A stretch of DNA of 16,461 bases, taken from assembly GCA_035460165.1 (NCBI GenBank), contig DATHWW010000025.1:1-16461 (forward strand), written 5' to 3'. Shown here in pieces: positions 1 through 7,183 of this stretch. Source of the stretch: MM2 sp035460165. GTDB taxonomy: Bacteria; Pseudomonadota; Gammaproteobacteria; Burkholderiales; Methylophilaceae. The position numbers and the translations under genes are program-made. Position 1 is the stretch's first letter; the number at the start of each line of letters is the position of its first letter. Under the pieces are notes generated by a model. That model saw only the letters and a list, made by a program, of their open reading frames with translations. It ran no database searches and was not told the DNA's origin.

Positions 1-1
1 T

Positions 2-73
2 TACCATGCGAGTGCAGATATTTATGAGGCAGCAGCCTCCGGAAAGCTTTCAGGAATTCATGGCTTCCGTTAA
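2..73 (+). CDS. 3' end of an unidentified upstream gene
   Basis: The frame is open from the window edge to a TAA at 71-73 and would encode the last 23 residues of a protein, ending SGIHGFR. Its stop lies 18 bases before the leuA start, the spacing of a gene co-transcribed with leuA. I do not recognise the product. In related bacteria ilvC, phosphatidylserine synthase or decarboxylase genes often precede leuA, but these few residues cannot decide between them. Other frames across this stretch are also partly open, so even its coding status is uncertain. Confidence 0.3.
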   Translation, partial: YHASADIYEAAASGKLSGIHGFR

Positions 74-91
74 GAAGAATGGAGCAAGACC

Positions 92-1627
92 ATGCAGGAC
101 AAATTAATCATATTCGACACCACCTTGCGCGACGGCGAGCAGAGCCCTGGCGCGGCGATGACCAAGGAAGAAAAGATCCGCATCGCGCGCCAGCTGGAAA
201 AGCTCGGGGTGGACATCATCGAAGCAGGATTCGCTGCAGCGAGCCCCGGCGATTTCGACGCGATTCACAGCATTGCCGGCATCATTAAGGAATCCACCGT
301 GTGTTCGCTGGCGCGTGCCAGCGAGAACGACGTGCGTCGTGCAGGCGAGGCGATCAAGCCGGCCAAATCGGGCCGCATCCATACCTTTATCGCCACCAGT
401 CCGATCCATATGGAAAACAAGCTGCGCATGACGCCCGACCAGGTGGTCGAACGTGCAGTACAGGCGGTGAAGTGGGCGAAGGAATATACCGACGACGTGG
501 AGTTCTCCGCAGAAGACGCGGTGCGCTCCGAAATGGATTTCCTGGTGCGCGTGTTCGACGCGGTGATCCAGGCCGGCGCCAAGACCATCAACGTTCCCGA
601 TACTGTTGGTTATTCGATCCCTGCGTTGTGGGGTGAGCGCATCAAGCAATTGATAGCGCGCGTGCCGAATTCAGACAAGGTGGTCTGGTCCACGCACTGC
701 CATAACGACCTCGGCATGGCGGTCGCCAACTCGCTGGCCGCTGTGATGAACGGTGCGCGTCAGGTCGAATGCACCATCAACGGCTTGGGCGAGCGCGCGG
801 GTAATGCCTCGCTTGAAGAAATCGTGATGGCGGTGAAAACCCGCAAGGATATCTTCCCCTGCGACAGCCGCATTGACACCACGCAGATCGTGGCGACTTC
901 CAAACTGGTCTCGTCGATTACCGGTTATCCGGTACAGCCCAACAAAGCCATCGTCGGTGCCAATGCGTTTGCGCACGAGTCCGGCATTCATCAGGACGGC
1001 GTGCTCAAGCATCGCGAGACCTATGAAATCATGCGTGCAGAAGATGTGGGCTGGAATGCCAACAAGCTAACGCTGGGCAAGCTTTCCGGCCGTAATGCGT
1101 TCCGTACTCGTCTGAAGGAGCTCGGGATCGAATTGGAGAGCGAAGATGCGCTTAATGCTGCGTTCGCGCGCTTCAAGGAGTTGGCTGACAAGAAGTCCGA
1201 GATTTTCGATGAAGACTTGCAGGCGCTGGTAAGCGACGAAATCGTCAGCGAAGCCGGCGAGAACTACAAGCTGGTCTATCTCAACGTCTGCTCACAGACC
1301 GGCGAGACTCCGCACGCCAGAATCACTGTGCTGGACAATAGCATTGAGCGCAGTGCCGAAGCCGATGGCGGCGGCCCGGTCGATGCCTCGTTCAAGGCTA
1401 TCGAGCATATCGCGGAAAGCGGCGCCGAGTTGCTGCTGTATTCGGTGAATAACATCACCACCGGCACCGATGCGCAAGGTGAGGTTACCGTCCGTCTGAC
1501 CAGGGGTGGCCGCATCGTCAACGGACAGGGTGCGGATACCGACATCGTCATCGCCTCGGCCAAGGCGTATCTCAATGCCCTTAACAAGCTGCACTCGAAG
1601 ATGGAGCGCGCGCACCCACAAGTTTAG
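92..1627 (+). CDS. leuA: 2-isopropylmalate synthase
   Basis: LeuA condenses acetyl-CoA with 2-oxoisovalerate to give 2-isopropylmalate, the committed step of leucine synthesis in the cytoplasm. The 511 residues match the usual length of the long bacterial form. The N-terminal HMGL-like TIM barrel opens with FDTTLRDGEQSPG (residues 8-20), which holds the catalytic Arg13 and metal ligand Asp14. The metal-binding HCH lies at 202-204, followed by GLGERAGNASLEE. The C-terminal third is the LeuA dimerisation/allosteric domain that gives leucine feedback inhibition. The ATG at 92 has a GGAG Shine-Dalgarno seven bases upstream. The 18-base gap to the preceding frame suggests an operon, and a strong terminator follows. 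Nothing in the sequence departs from an ordinary active enzyme. Confidence 0.97.
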   Translation: MQDKLIIFDTTLRDGEQSPGAAMTKEEKIRIARQLEKLGVDIIEAGFAAASPGDFDAIHSIAGIIKESTVCSLARASENDVRRAGEAIKPAKSGRIHTFIATSPIHMENKLRMTPDQVVERAVQAVKWAKEYTDDVEFSAEDAVRSEMDFLVRVFDAVIQAGAKTINVPDTVGYSIPALWGERIKQLIARVPNSDKVVWSTHCHNDLGMAVANSLAAVMNGARQVECTINGLGERAGNASLEEIVMAVKTRKDIFPCDSRIDTTQIVATSKLVSSITGYPVQPNKAIVGANAFAHESGIHQDGVLKHRETYEIMRAEDVGWNANKLTLGKLSGRNAFRTRLKELGIELESEDALNAAFARFKELADKKSEIFDEDLQALVSDEIVSEAGENYKLVYLNVCSQTGETPHARITVLDNSIERSAEADGGGPVDASFKAIEHIAESGAELLLYSVNNITTGTDAQGEVTVRLTRGGRIVNGQGADTDIVIASAKAYLNALNKLHSKMERAHPQV

Positions 1628-1645
1628 GCAGGTCTTGAAGTATCC

Positions 1646-1673
1646 AAGGGCCGCCTCCGAGCGGCCCTTTTTA
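1646..1673 (+). terminator. Rho-independent terminator of leuA
   Basis: A perfect 9-bp stem (AAGGGCCGC at 1646-1654 with GCGGCCCTT at 1661-1669) closes a six-base loop and runs into a T-rich tail. It lies 18 bases after the leuA stop and before the end of the convergent membrane gene. Confidence 0.9.
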
Positions 1674-1724
1674 TTTTGGAAAACAATAATGGAACAGACA
1701 GAAGTGGGGTCCCGCTTTGCCTTG

Positions 1725-2393
1725 TCAGGGCTTCGTCTTCAGATAGCGCTCGTCGTTGAAGGTACAGACCCAATCGGGGCGATAAACCACCAGCAAGGTC
1801 ATCAGCATGCCGGTCAACATGGCTTCCGACCAGCCCATGAGGATGAAGTAGGGCAGGTATTGTGTCCCGAGATAGCTGCCGGAGTAAGCGCCCGCACTGC
1901 TTAATATCGCCACTGCCGCAAGGCCGCAGGAAACGATTGCCAAGCCTGCGCCGAGAAGGGCATTGACGAAGATGTACACGAACAGGTGGTTAGGCAAGCG
2001 CGCGTCTGCAATGCGAAAAATGGCATGGCTCAATAGCACCGGCAGCGCGGCCATCAGCAGGAAGTTGATGCCGAGACTGGTCCAACCCGCTGCACCGGAG
2101 AGCGTCACGGTCAGCAGGACGAGCACGAGAACCGCGAGCGCCAGCCATGGTCCGAACATCAATGTCAGCAGGGTGCCGCCCAGCAGGTGGAAATCAAGTC
2201 CGGGCCTGACCCCGGCCTTGATGCTCCAAACCAGCATCAGGGCAACCGCCGTGCCCATGCACACATTCAGCAAGTCCGGTCGCTGCAGCCTTCGCCACGG
2301 AGCAAAGTGCGTCGCCAGTGCAATGACACCGACAGCCAGGCCGTTGGCGACCCAGAGTAGTGCGGATGGAAGCAGGGTGTCTGGAAAATTCAT
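1725..2393 (-). CDS. CbiM-like energy-coupling factor permease family membrane protein (COG3235-like)
   Basis: A 222-residue, very hydrophobic protein with about six or seven membrane segments. The block around residues 68-87 (FHLLGGTLLTLMFGPWLAL) resembles the conserved His/Gly region of CbiM-type substrate-capture subunits of energy-coupling factor transporters, and overall it looks like the COG3235 group of predicted membrane proteins. Metal uptake (cobalt or nickel) is known for CbiM itself but is only an inference here. No ATPase, CbiN or CbiQ gene is adjacent and there is no cobalamin riboswitch in the 69-base divergent gap to the HAD gene. The ATG start has no clear Shine-Dalgarno, so the start is less certain than the reading frame. 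It converges on leuA. Confidence 0.75.
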   Translation of the reverse strand: MNFPDTLLPSALLWVANGLAVGVIALATHFAPWRRLQRPDLLNVCMGTAVALMLVWSIKAGVRPGLDFHLLGGTLLTLMFGPWLALAVLVLVLLTVTLSGAAGWTSLGINFLLMAALPVLLSHAIFRIADARLPNHLFVYIFVNALLGAGLAIVSCGLAAVAILSSAGAYSGSYLGTQYLPYFILMGWSEAMLTGMLMTLLVVYRPDWVCTFNDERYLKTKP

Positions 2394-2462
2394 GATGGAA
2401 CGGATAAAACCGCACGGTCTTGCGATAAACTTTACGCCTTTTTAGATGGTTGGAGAACACGA

Positions 2463-3128
2463 TTGCGCCTCGCCCTGTTTGATCTGGACAATACCCTGCT
2501 GGCCGGAGACAGCGATTTCGAATGGGCGGAATTCCTGATTTCGCAAGGCGTGCTGGATCGCCAACTGCATCAAGCGCGTAACGCGAAGTTCTACGAGGAC
2601 TACAAAAAAGGCACGCTGGATATTCACGCCTTCCTGGAGTTCCAGCTGAAGCCCTTGTCGCAGCACCCGCGCAGCCAACTTGACGCCTGGCACCAGAAGT
2701 ACATGGAAACCAAGATCCGCGGCATGATGACCGAAAAAGCCCGCGCGCTGGTGGAAAAACACCGCCAGGCTGGCGACCTGATGATGGTGATTACCGCGAC
2801 CAACGGTTTTGTGACTGCGCCGATCGCGCGCGCGTTCGGCATCGAGAATTTGATTGCAACCATACCCGAAGAAATCGACGGCGAATTCACCGGCCGCGTA
2901 AGCGGCGTGCCGAGCTTCAAGGAAGGCAAGGTGTCGCGTCTGCATGCCTGGCTGCACGAGCGCGAGCAAGGCTTGGCGGATTTCGAGGAGACGTGGTTCT
3001 ACAGCGATTCGCTGAATGATTTGCCGTTGTTGAAGGTGGTCGATCATCCGGTCGCGGTGGATCCGGATCCGACCTTGCGAGCTTACGCCGAAGAGGCGAG
3101 GTGGCCGATTATCAGCCTGCGGAATTGA
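2463..3128 (+). CDS. HAD-IB family (SerB-like) phosphatase
   Basis: A cytoplasmic HAD phosphohydrolase of 221 residues with all four motifs. These are motif I FDLDNT (nucleophile Asp7, acid/base Asp9), motif II ITATN at 110-114, a Lys in SFKEGK (151-156) and motif IV YSDSLND (180-186) with the Mg-binding acidic residues. The helical cap between motifs I and II is of the phosphoserine phosphatase type, so a small phosphomonoester is the likely substrate; the exact one cannot be read from sequence. Translation appears to start at TTG 2463, since GGAG lies seven bases upstream, the motif I Asp is at residue 7 as usual for the family, and no ATG precedes it in frame. It is divergent from the CbiM-like gene. 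Confidence 0.88.
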   Translation: MRLALFDLDNTLLAGDSDFEWAEFLISQGVLDRQLHQARNAKFYEDYKKGTLDIHAFLEFQLKPLSQHPRSQLDAWHQKYMETKIRGMMTEKARALVEKHRQAGDLMMVITATNGFVTAPIARAFGIENLIATIPEEIDGEFTGRVSGVPSFKEGKVSRLHAWLHEREQGLADFEETWFYSDSLNDLPLLKVVDHPVAVDPDPTLRAYAEEARWPIISLRN

Positions 3129-3130
3129 TT

Positions 3131-3170
3131 GTCATACCGGGGAGGCCGGTACGGAGCAGCCCGGTATGGC
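3131..3170. repeat. Intergenic palindrome, REP-like or terminator
   Basis: A 9-bp perfect inverted repeat (CATACCGGG at 3133-3141 with CCCGGTATG at 3160-3168), extendable by two weaker pairs, sits between the convergent HAD and ypjD genes. A nested alternative pairing ACCGG/CCGGT lies inside it. There is no T-tract, so a REP-like dispersed repeat is as likely as a terminator. Confidence 0.55.
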
Positions 3171-3175
3171 GAACT

Positions 3176-3982
3176 TCAACGCCCCAGCACTACTTCCAGC
3201 ACAAACTTGCTGCCGATATACGCCAGCAGCAAAATCCCGAACCCGCTCAACGTCCAGCGGATGGCCGTCTTGCCGCGCCATCCGTACTGACGGCGGCCGA
3301 TCAGCAGCGCGGCGAAAACCAGCCAGGAAATAATCGTGAAAACGTTCTTGTGGTTAAGCTTGAGCGCCTGATGAAACAACTGCTCGGAAAACACGATGCC
3401 GCTGACCAGCGTCAGCGTCAGCAAAACGAATCCCAGCGTGATAATGCGGAACAGCAGCTTTTCCATCGGAATTAATGGCGGAAATTCGGGCAGATGGATC
3501 AGCGTGGGCTTGCGGTGCAGGTTGCGCTCCGCGACGGCCATCAGCAGCGCGTGCAGCGCGGCGAAGGTGAACAGGCTGTAGGCCAGCATCGCAATTACCA
3601 GATGCCACATGAAAGCCGGCTGATCTGCATAAGGAAGCATGTGCGTTTCCGGGAATAGCTTCTGCAAGATTACGAATATTGCGGCGGGGGGCAGCACAAA
3701 GGCTTGCAGGCTGTGCAATTCGCGTTTGAAGTCGGCGATCCAGTAGATTAGTACCGTCAGCCAGAAAATCGCCGAGAGCGCATTGGTCAGGCCCAGGTTG
3801 AATCCGCCGGCGAACAGCGATTTGGACAGCAGCACACCATGCAGCAGGAGGCCGATGGCGATGGCAACGTGATGCCAAGGGGCATGGTCGGTGGAGGGCT
3901 TTGCTTTCCCGTTGCGCCAGAAATCGAAAGCCACGGCGGCATAAAAGCCGGCGACCAGTAAATTAGGGAGTAAGTCCAGCAT
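3176..3982 (-). CDS. ypjD: Cytochrome c assembly (CcsA/CcmC-like) membrane protein YpjD
   Basis: A 268-residue inner-membrane protein with about eight membrane helices. The C-terminal block LNHKNVFTIISWLVFAALLI, followed by GRRQYGWRGKTAIRW, is typical of the YpjD/HemX group of the cytochrome c assembly superfamily. Conserved His residues occur in MWHLVIAML and LNHKN. Position also supports the call: ypjD lies next to and divergent from ffh in many proteobacteria, as it does here. The biochemical role of this branch is not settled; related proteins handle heme or help in cytochrome c maturation, and in E. coli the gene has been linked to Mg/Co efflux. The start ATG has a weak GAAG ribosome site. 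The 92-base gap to ffh must hold both promoters; a TATATC at 4014-4019 is a possible -10 for ffh. Confidence 0.85.
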   Translation of the reverse strand: MLDLLPNLLVAGFYAAVAFDFWRNGKAKPSTDHAPWHHVAIAIGLLLHGVLLSKSLFAGGFNLGLTNALSAIFWLTVLIYWIADFKRELHSLQAFVLPPAAIFVILQKLFPETHMLPYADQPAFMWHLVIAMLAYSLFTFAALHALLMAVAERNLHRKPTLIHLPEFPPLIPMEKLLFRIITLGFVLLTLTLVSGIVFSEQLFHQALKLNHKNVFTIISWLVFAALLIGRRQYGWRGKTAIRWTLSGFGILLLAYIGSKFVLEVVLGR

Positions 3983-4074
3983 TCTTCGGTTAAAATTCCT
4001 GTCTTTGCGTCACTATATCACGAGCGTCAGGCAGCAGAAACGCCGTGGTTTCTGACATACCAGCCGGAATATCC

Positions 4075-5427
4075 ATGCTTGAAAATCTGACCGGACGGCT
4101 CCAGCAAGTCGTCAAAACCCTGCGCGGACAAGCGCGACTGACCGAAGAAAACATCCAGGATGCGATGCGCGAAGTGCGCATGGCCCTGCTTGAAGCCGAC
4201 GTCGCATTGCCCGTAGTCAAGGACTTCATCGCCCACGTCAAGGAGCGCGCCCAAGGCCGCGAAGTGCTGCAAAGCCTGACGCCGGGCCAGGCCGTGATCC
4301 AGGTTGTCCATGATGAGCTGGCCAAACTCATGGGCGAACACAACGCCGCGCTTAACCTTGCCAGCGTGCCGCCTGCGATCATTCTTATGTCCGGCCTGCA
4401 AGGTTCCGGTAAAACTACTACCTCCGCCAAGCTGGCCCGCCTGCTCAAGGAGCAAAAAAAGAAAGTGCTGCTGGTCAGCGCCGACGTCTACCGTCCGGCG
4501 GCTATCGAGCAGCTGCGCACATTGGCCGAACAACTTGGCATCGACTGTTTCGACTCCAACGCCGGTCAAAAGCCCGAAGACATCGCCCGCAACGCGCTGG
4601 ATTACGCGCGCCGTCATTTCCATGACGTGATGATCTTCGACACTGCCGGTCGCCTCGCCATCGACGAAGCGATGATGGCCGAAATCAAGAATCTCCATGC
4701 CTTGCTCAACCCGATCGAAACATTATTCGTGGTGGACGCGATGCAGGGCCAGGATGCGGTCAATACCGCCCGCGTCTTCAACGAAACCTTGCCGCTTACC
4801 GGCGTGGTACTCACCAAGCTGGACGGCGATGCGCGCGGCGGTGCCGCACTGTCAGTGCGCCAGGTTACTGGCTGCCCGATCAAATTCGTCGGCGTCAGCG
4901 AGAAAGTCGACGGCCTCGAACCTTTCCATCCCGAGCGCATGGCCTCGCGCATCCTCGGTATGGGCGACGTGCTCAGCCTGATCGAGCAAGCGCAGAAAAA
5001 CGTCGATATCGACGAAGCGAAAAAGCTGGCCGACAAGGTCAAGTCCGGCAAGAGCTTCGACCTCGAAGACTTCAAGACGCAGATGCTGCAAATGCGCAAG
5101 ATGGGCGGCATGGGTGCACTGATGGACAAGATGCCCGCGCAACTCGCCAACATGGCCAACAACGTCAACCCCGAAGTCGGCGACAAGGCACTGCGCCGCA
5201 TCGAAGGCATCATCAACTCCATGACCCCGCAAGAACGCCGCAAGCCGGAACTGCTAAAAGCCTCGCGCAAACGCCGCATCGCCGCCGGCGCGGGTGTTCA
5301 AGTGCAGGACGTCAACCGCCTACTCCATCAATTCGAAGAGATGCAGAAGATGATGAAAATGTTCTCCAAAGGGGGCATGACCAAAATGATGCGGGCCATG
5401 CAGGGCCGTTTTCCCGGTATGCGCTAG
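4075..5427 (+). CDS. ffh: Signal recognition particle protein Ffh
   Basis: Ffh binds 4.5S RNA and signal sequences of nascent inner-membrane proteins and, with FtsY, delivers ribosomes to the translocon in a GTP-driven cycle. From ATG 4075 the protein has 450 residues, the usual length. The N domain carries the conserved MALLEADVALPVVKDF (36-51). The G domain has the P-loop GLQGSGKTTT (107-116), DTAGR (189-193) and TKLDGDARGG (247-256). A Met-rich M domain (MLQMRKMGGMGALMDKM, then RKRRIAAGAG, ending in MMKMF and MMRAMQGRFPGMR) binds signal peptides and RNA. An in-frame GTG at 4045 would add ten residues, but the MLENLTGRL start aligns with the usual Ffh N terminus, so 4075 is preferred although its ribosome site is weak. 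A tRNA-Lys with its own promoter follows closely. Confidence 0.97.
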   Translation: MLENLTGRLQQVVKTLRGQARLTEENIQDAMREVRMALLEADVALPVVKDFIAHVKERAQGREVLQSLTPGQAVIQVVHDELAKLMGEHNAALNLASVPPAIILMSGLQGSGKTTTSAKLARLLKEQKKKVLLVSADVYRPAAIEQLRTLAEQLGIDCFDSNAGQKPEDIARNALDYARRHFHDVMIFDTAGRLAIDEAMMAEIKNLHALLNPIETLFVVDAMQGQDAVNTARVFNETLPLTGVVLTKLDGDARGGAALSVRQVTGCPIKFVGVSEKVDGLEPFHPERMASRILGMGDVLSLIEQAQKNVDIDEAKKLADKVKSGKSFDLEDFKTQMLQMRKMGGMGALMDKMPAQLANMANNVNPEVGDKALRRIEGIINSMTPQERRKPELLKASRKRRIAAGAGVQVQDVNRLLHQFEEMQKMMKMFSKGGMTKMMRAMQGRFPGMR

Positions 5428-5433
5428 TTTTCG

Positions 5434-5462
5434 TTGACCGGAAAAATTCTTTACGGGATAAT
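5434..5462 (+). promoter_or_regulatory. sigma-70 promoter of tRNA-Lys
   Basis: TTGACC (5434-5439) and GATAAT (5457-5462) are separated by exactly 17 bases, followed by a GC-rich TGCGCCCC stretch of the kind found at stringently controlled stable-RNA promoters. The predicted transcript start is a few bases before the mature tRNA 5' end. Confidence 0.8.
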
Positions 5463-5474
5463 TGCGCCCCTTCT

Positions 5475-5549
5475 GGGATGGTAGCTCAGTGGTAGAGCAG
5501 CGGACTTTTAATCCGTTGGTCGTGGGTTCGACCCCCACCCGTCCCACCA
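5475..5549 (+). tRNA. tRNA-Lys (anticodon UUU)
   Basis: Complete cloverleaf. The acceptor stem GGGATGG pairs with CCGTCCC, the D arm is GCTC/GAGC, the anticodon stem GCGGA/TCCGT holds loop CTTTTAA with anticodon TTT at 5507-5509, and the T arm is GTGGG/CCCAC with loop TTCGACC. The discriminator A and an encoded CCA (5547-5549) follow. It has its own promoter and terminator. Its 3' half is copied, in decayed form, at 7111-7152. Confidence 0.96.
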
Positions 5550-5585
5550 GAAATAATACGGCTCACAGCGATGTGAGCCGTTTTT
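5506..5585 (+). repeat. Left copy of att-like direct repeat (3' half of tRNA-Lys plus terminator)
   Basis: From the anticodon loop (TTTTAATCCG) through the tRNA 3' end and the terminator hairpin, this segment matches 7111-7183 with a few substitutions and short gaps. The outermost blocks, TTTTAATCCG and the hairpin GGCTCACA...GATGTGAGCC, are the best conserved. A repeat starting at the anticodon loop is characteristic of integrase-type tRNA attachment sites. Confidence 0.6.
5558..5585 (+). terminator. Terminator of tRNA-Lys
   Basis: A perfect 9-bp stem (ACGGCTCAC at 5558-5566 with GTGAGCCGT at 5573-5581) with loop AGCGAT runs into TTTTT. It starts nine bases after the CCA end. Confidence 0.9.
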
Positions 5586-5894
5586 CATTTGCAGCTTCAC
5601 TACCAAAATAACGCCAGTCTCGCTTTGAGTTTTCAAAGTCAGTACCTTGAATTGCCCTCTAATCGTGCAGTCCAGCTAGCGCGATTCCACTCAGGGCGTG
5701 AGAATGCCTCATGGAGTGTCAGTTTTTTTTACAAAGCACAAGTGATTAATCGATATAACCTTCTTAACCAATTGTTTGTTATATGAAAATTAGCTATGGC
5801 ATGGTGTTTGCGGAGTTTTGGGTGTCAGAGCGCCAGGCGGGATTAAAGAAGGCGATGAGGTTGAATTTCAAGTGAGGGATACGGGGGTGGAGCG
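5586..5894. other. Gene-poor stretch inside the tRNA-Lys-linked region
   Basis: No convincing gene. A 65-codon frame from TTG 5589 to 5786 begins directly in the terminator tail, has no ribosome site, contains an eight-T run at about 5721-5728 and resembles nothing I know. A 30-codon frame overlaps its end by ATGA (5783-5786). A third frame, open from 5794 to a TAA at 5911-5913, ends in GIKEGDEVEFQVRDTGVERW and looks more protein-like but has no start codon that fits. The stretch is best described as decayed coding DNA. Confidence 0.4.
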
Positions 5895-6104
5895 ATGGAA
5901 ATTCTATGGGTAACCGGTGGATTGCTCGTCTATCTCCTTCTTATTGCTTTAATCACAAGCCTATTTGGCCAAAGTACTGAGGATCGAAGAGCAAAAGATA
6001 GGCGGCAGCAAACCGAGGATAGACGCGGGAACCTGCGCAATTTCGGGAGAGGGGATCGGCGCGTCAAGGAGCGGCGCTCGATATACCGCGTCCTGCCTGC
6101 CTGA
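5895..6104 (+). CDS. Small single-pass membrane protein with basic DRR/ERR tail
   Basis: A 69-residue protein of unknown function. Residues 3-24 (ILWVTGGLLVYLLLIALI and following) form one membrane helix. The remainder is strongly charged, with a loose repetition of DRR/ERR triplets (EDRRAKDRR, TEDRRG, GDRRVKERR) that would lie in the cytoplasm if the basic side stays inside. GGAG lies just upstream of the ATG (5888-5891). It stands alone in the tRNA-Lys-linked region, ahead of the DUF3617 gene. The basic tail could bind nucleic acid or phospholipid head groups, but nothing proves this. A real small gene is more likely than chance because of the good ribosome site and the clean helix. Confidence 0.5.
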   Translation: MEILWVTGGLLVYLLLIALITSLFGQSTEDRRAKDRRQQTEDRRGNLRNFGRGDRRVKERRSIYRVLPA

Positions 6105-6231
6105 GCGTGAAGCCTATTCTATTCTTATTGGTGTTCATGCCGAGCCATATTCCTCCAGCCATTTCGAACTTACCAGGTTTATATGCGTTCTTAGCAAGTT
6201 GATGCAATAGCAATTTTCGTTAGGAGATTCC

Positions 6232-6756
6232 ATGCGCGGCGTACCTCTTGTCTTTATTTACGCTTCTTCGTTCATGGTGTCGGCTGCAAATGCCACAGAC
6301 GACAACCTGCGCACGGGATTATGGCAAATAACCACCTCGTCCGATTTGTTATGGCTGGCGCCGCAGATTCCGCCGGAAGAAATGCAGAAATGGAAGGATC
6401 TGGCCGAACAATATGGGGTGGAGATGCCGCAGATCCAGATGGGCGAGGCGACCTCCAAGGTGTGTATTACCCAGGAAATGGCAGAGCAGCAAAAATTCCC
6501 CATTTTTTACCAAAGCGAATTGGGCTGTGAAACCAAAAACGCGACCCGTAATGGCAACAATTACAGATTGGACTTCGTTTGCTCCAGCCCCGAATTGAAG
6601 GGCAATGGAACAGCGGAAGGGACAATTACGAGCCCCGAGAGCTTCTTAGGACGGACCCAATTTGAGGGGGTTGCACAAGAAGTACCTGTCAATGAGCATG
6701 CCGATATCAGCGGTCGCTGGATCAATTCAAGCTGCGGATCGGTAAAGCCATTGTAG
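6232..6756 (+). CDS. DUF3617 domain periplasmic protein
   Basis: A 174-residue secreted protein of the DUF3617 type, a family of unknown function in proteobacteria. Residues 1-21 form a Sec signal peptide ending SAANA. The mature protein opens with the family hallmark GLWQITTSS and continues with VCIT, SELGCE, YRLDFVCSS and GNGTAEGTITSPESF, the spaced Cys and Gly pattern of the family. Four or more Cys residues suggest disulfides in the periplasm. AGGAG (6222-6226) lies five bases before the ATG. It is the only clearly intact family gene between the two tRNA-Lys-derived repeats. A small hairpin (TTCGTT/AACGAA, 6761-6776) without a T-tract follows the stop. Confidence 0.8.
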   Translation: MRGVPLVFIYASSFMVSAANATDDNLRTGLWQITTSSDLLWLAPQIPPEEMQKWKDLAEQYGVEMPQIQMGEATSKVCITQEMAEQQKFPIFYQSELGCETKNATRNGNNYRLDFVCSSPELKGNGTAEGTITSPESFLGRTQFEGVAQEVPVNEHADISGRWINSSCGSVKPL

Positions 6757-7110
6757 TGATTTCGTTGGGAAACGAAGACGGCATAGCTCGCCAGTCAGTT
6801 GGATGAGCTATTTGACAACACCTTGGTCCAGAATTGTGTTTGTTTCCTTTGAAATTGTTGTTGGTGTGAAGTGCGAATCTGAAACCAGACGGATACCGCA
6901 ACGAAACCAGAGATCGTTGCTAAGACGACAAGTGAATCAAAAGACATTACAAAAACCCTTATCAATAGACCTCGGAATTTCTTATTTGATGTTGTAGATA
7001 AATTCTAGATTGATTATGTAATTGGCATAACTAGACCAAAGTACTACTACTCACCAGATCACTACGAAACGGCCACAAGCTGGCAGCGATTTACTGAATT
7101 ACGTTTTTGA
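6757..7110. other. AT-rich stretch with possible coding remnants, no clear gene
   Basis: No intact gene is supported. A 64-codon frame (6803-6997) lacks a ribosome site and a recognisable product. In another frame, 75 codons run from 6883 to a TGA at 7108-7110 interrupted only by TAG at 7006. Its pieces ...FLFDVVDKF and DYVIGITRPKYYYSPDHY look protein-like. The frame ends one base before the second tRNA-Lys-like repeat. The region may hold the wreck of a mobile-element gene, but I cannot assign a family. Confidence 0.35.
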
Positions 7111-7183
7111 TTTTAATCCGCTGTCGTGCGTTTGATCCCACCCGACCGCCAATAAAAAGGCTCACAGTGATGTGAGCCTTTTT
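7111..7183 (+). repeat. Right, decayed copy of the tRNA-Lys 3' half plus terminator (att-like)
   Basis: TTTTAATCCG (7111-7120) is identical to the tRNA-Lys anticodon loop and stem. It is followed by a degraded variable loop, T arm and acceptor strand (7121-7152) and then by the hairpin GGCTCACAGTGATGTGAGCC, which differs from the tRNA-Lys terminator core at one base. The sequence before 7111 does not align with the tRNA 5' half, so this is a 3'-half copy and not a whole decayed tRNA. Confidence 0.6.

Noticed and set aside
4045..4074. GTG start for ffh ten codons upstream
   Set aside because: Ffh proteins normally begin at the MxxNLTxRL block, which matches ATG 4075.
5755..5800. Integron attC-like signal around TTAACC...GTTATATG
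   Set aside because: The core motifs do not match RYYYAAC and GTTRRRY in the right arrangement, and no integrase or second site is visible.
7080..7110. 5' half of a second tRNA-Lys before the distal repeat
   Set aside because: Base-by-base comparison with the real tRNA 5' half gives only chance-level matches, so only the 3' half is duplicated.
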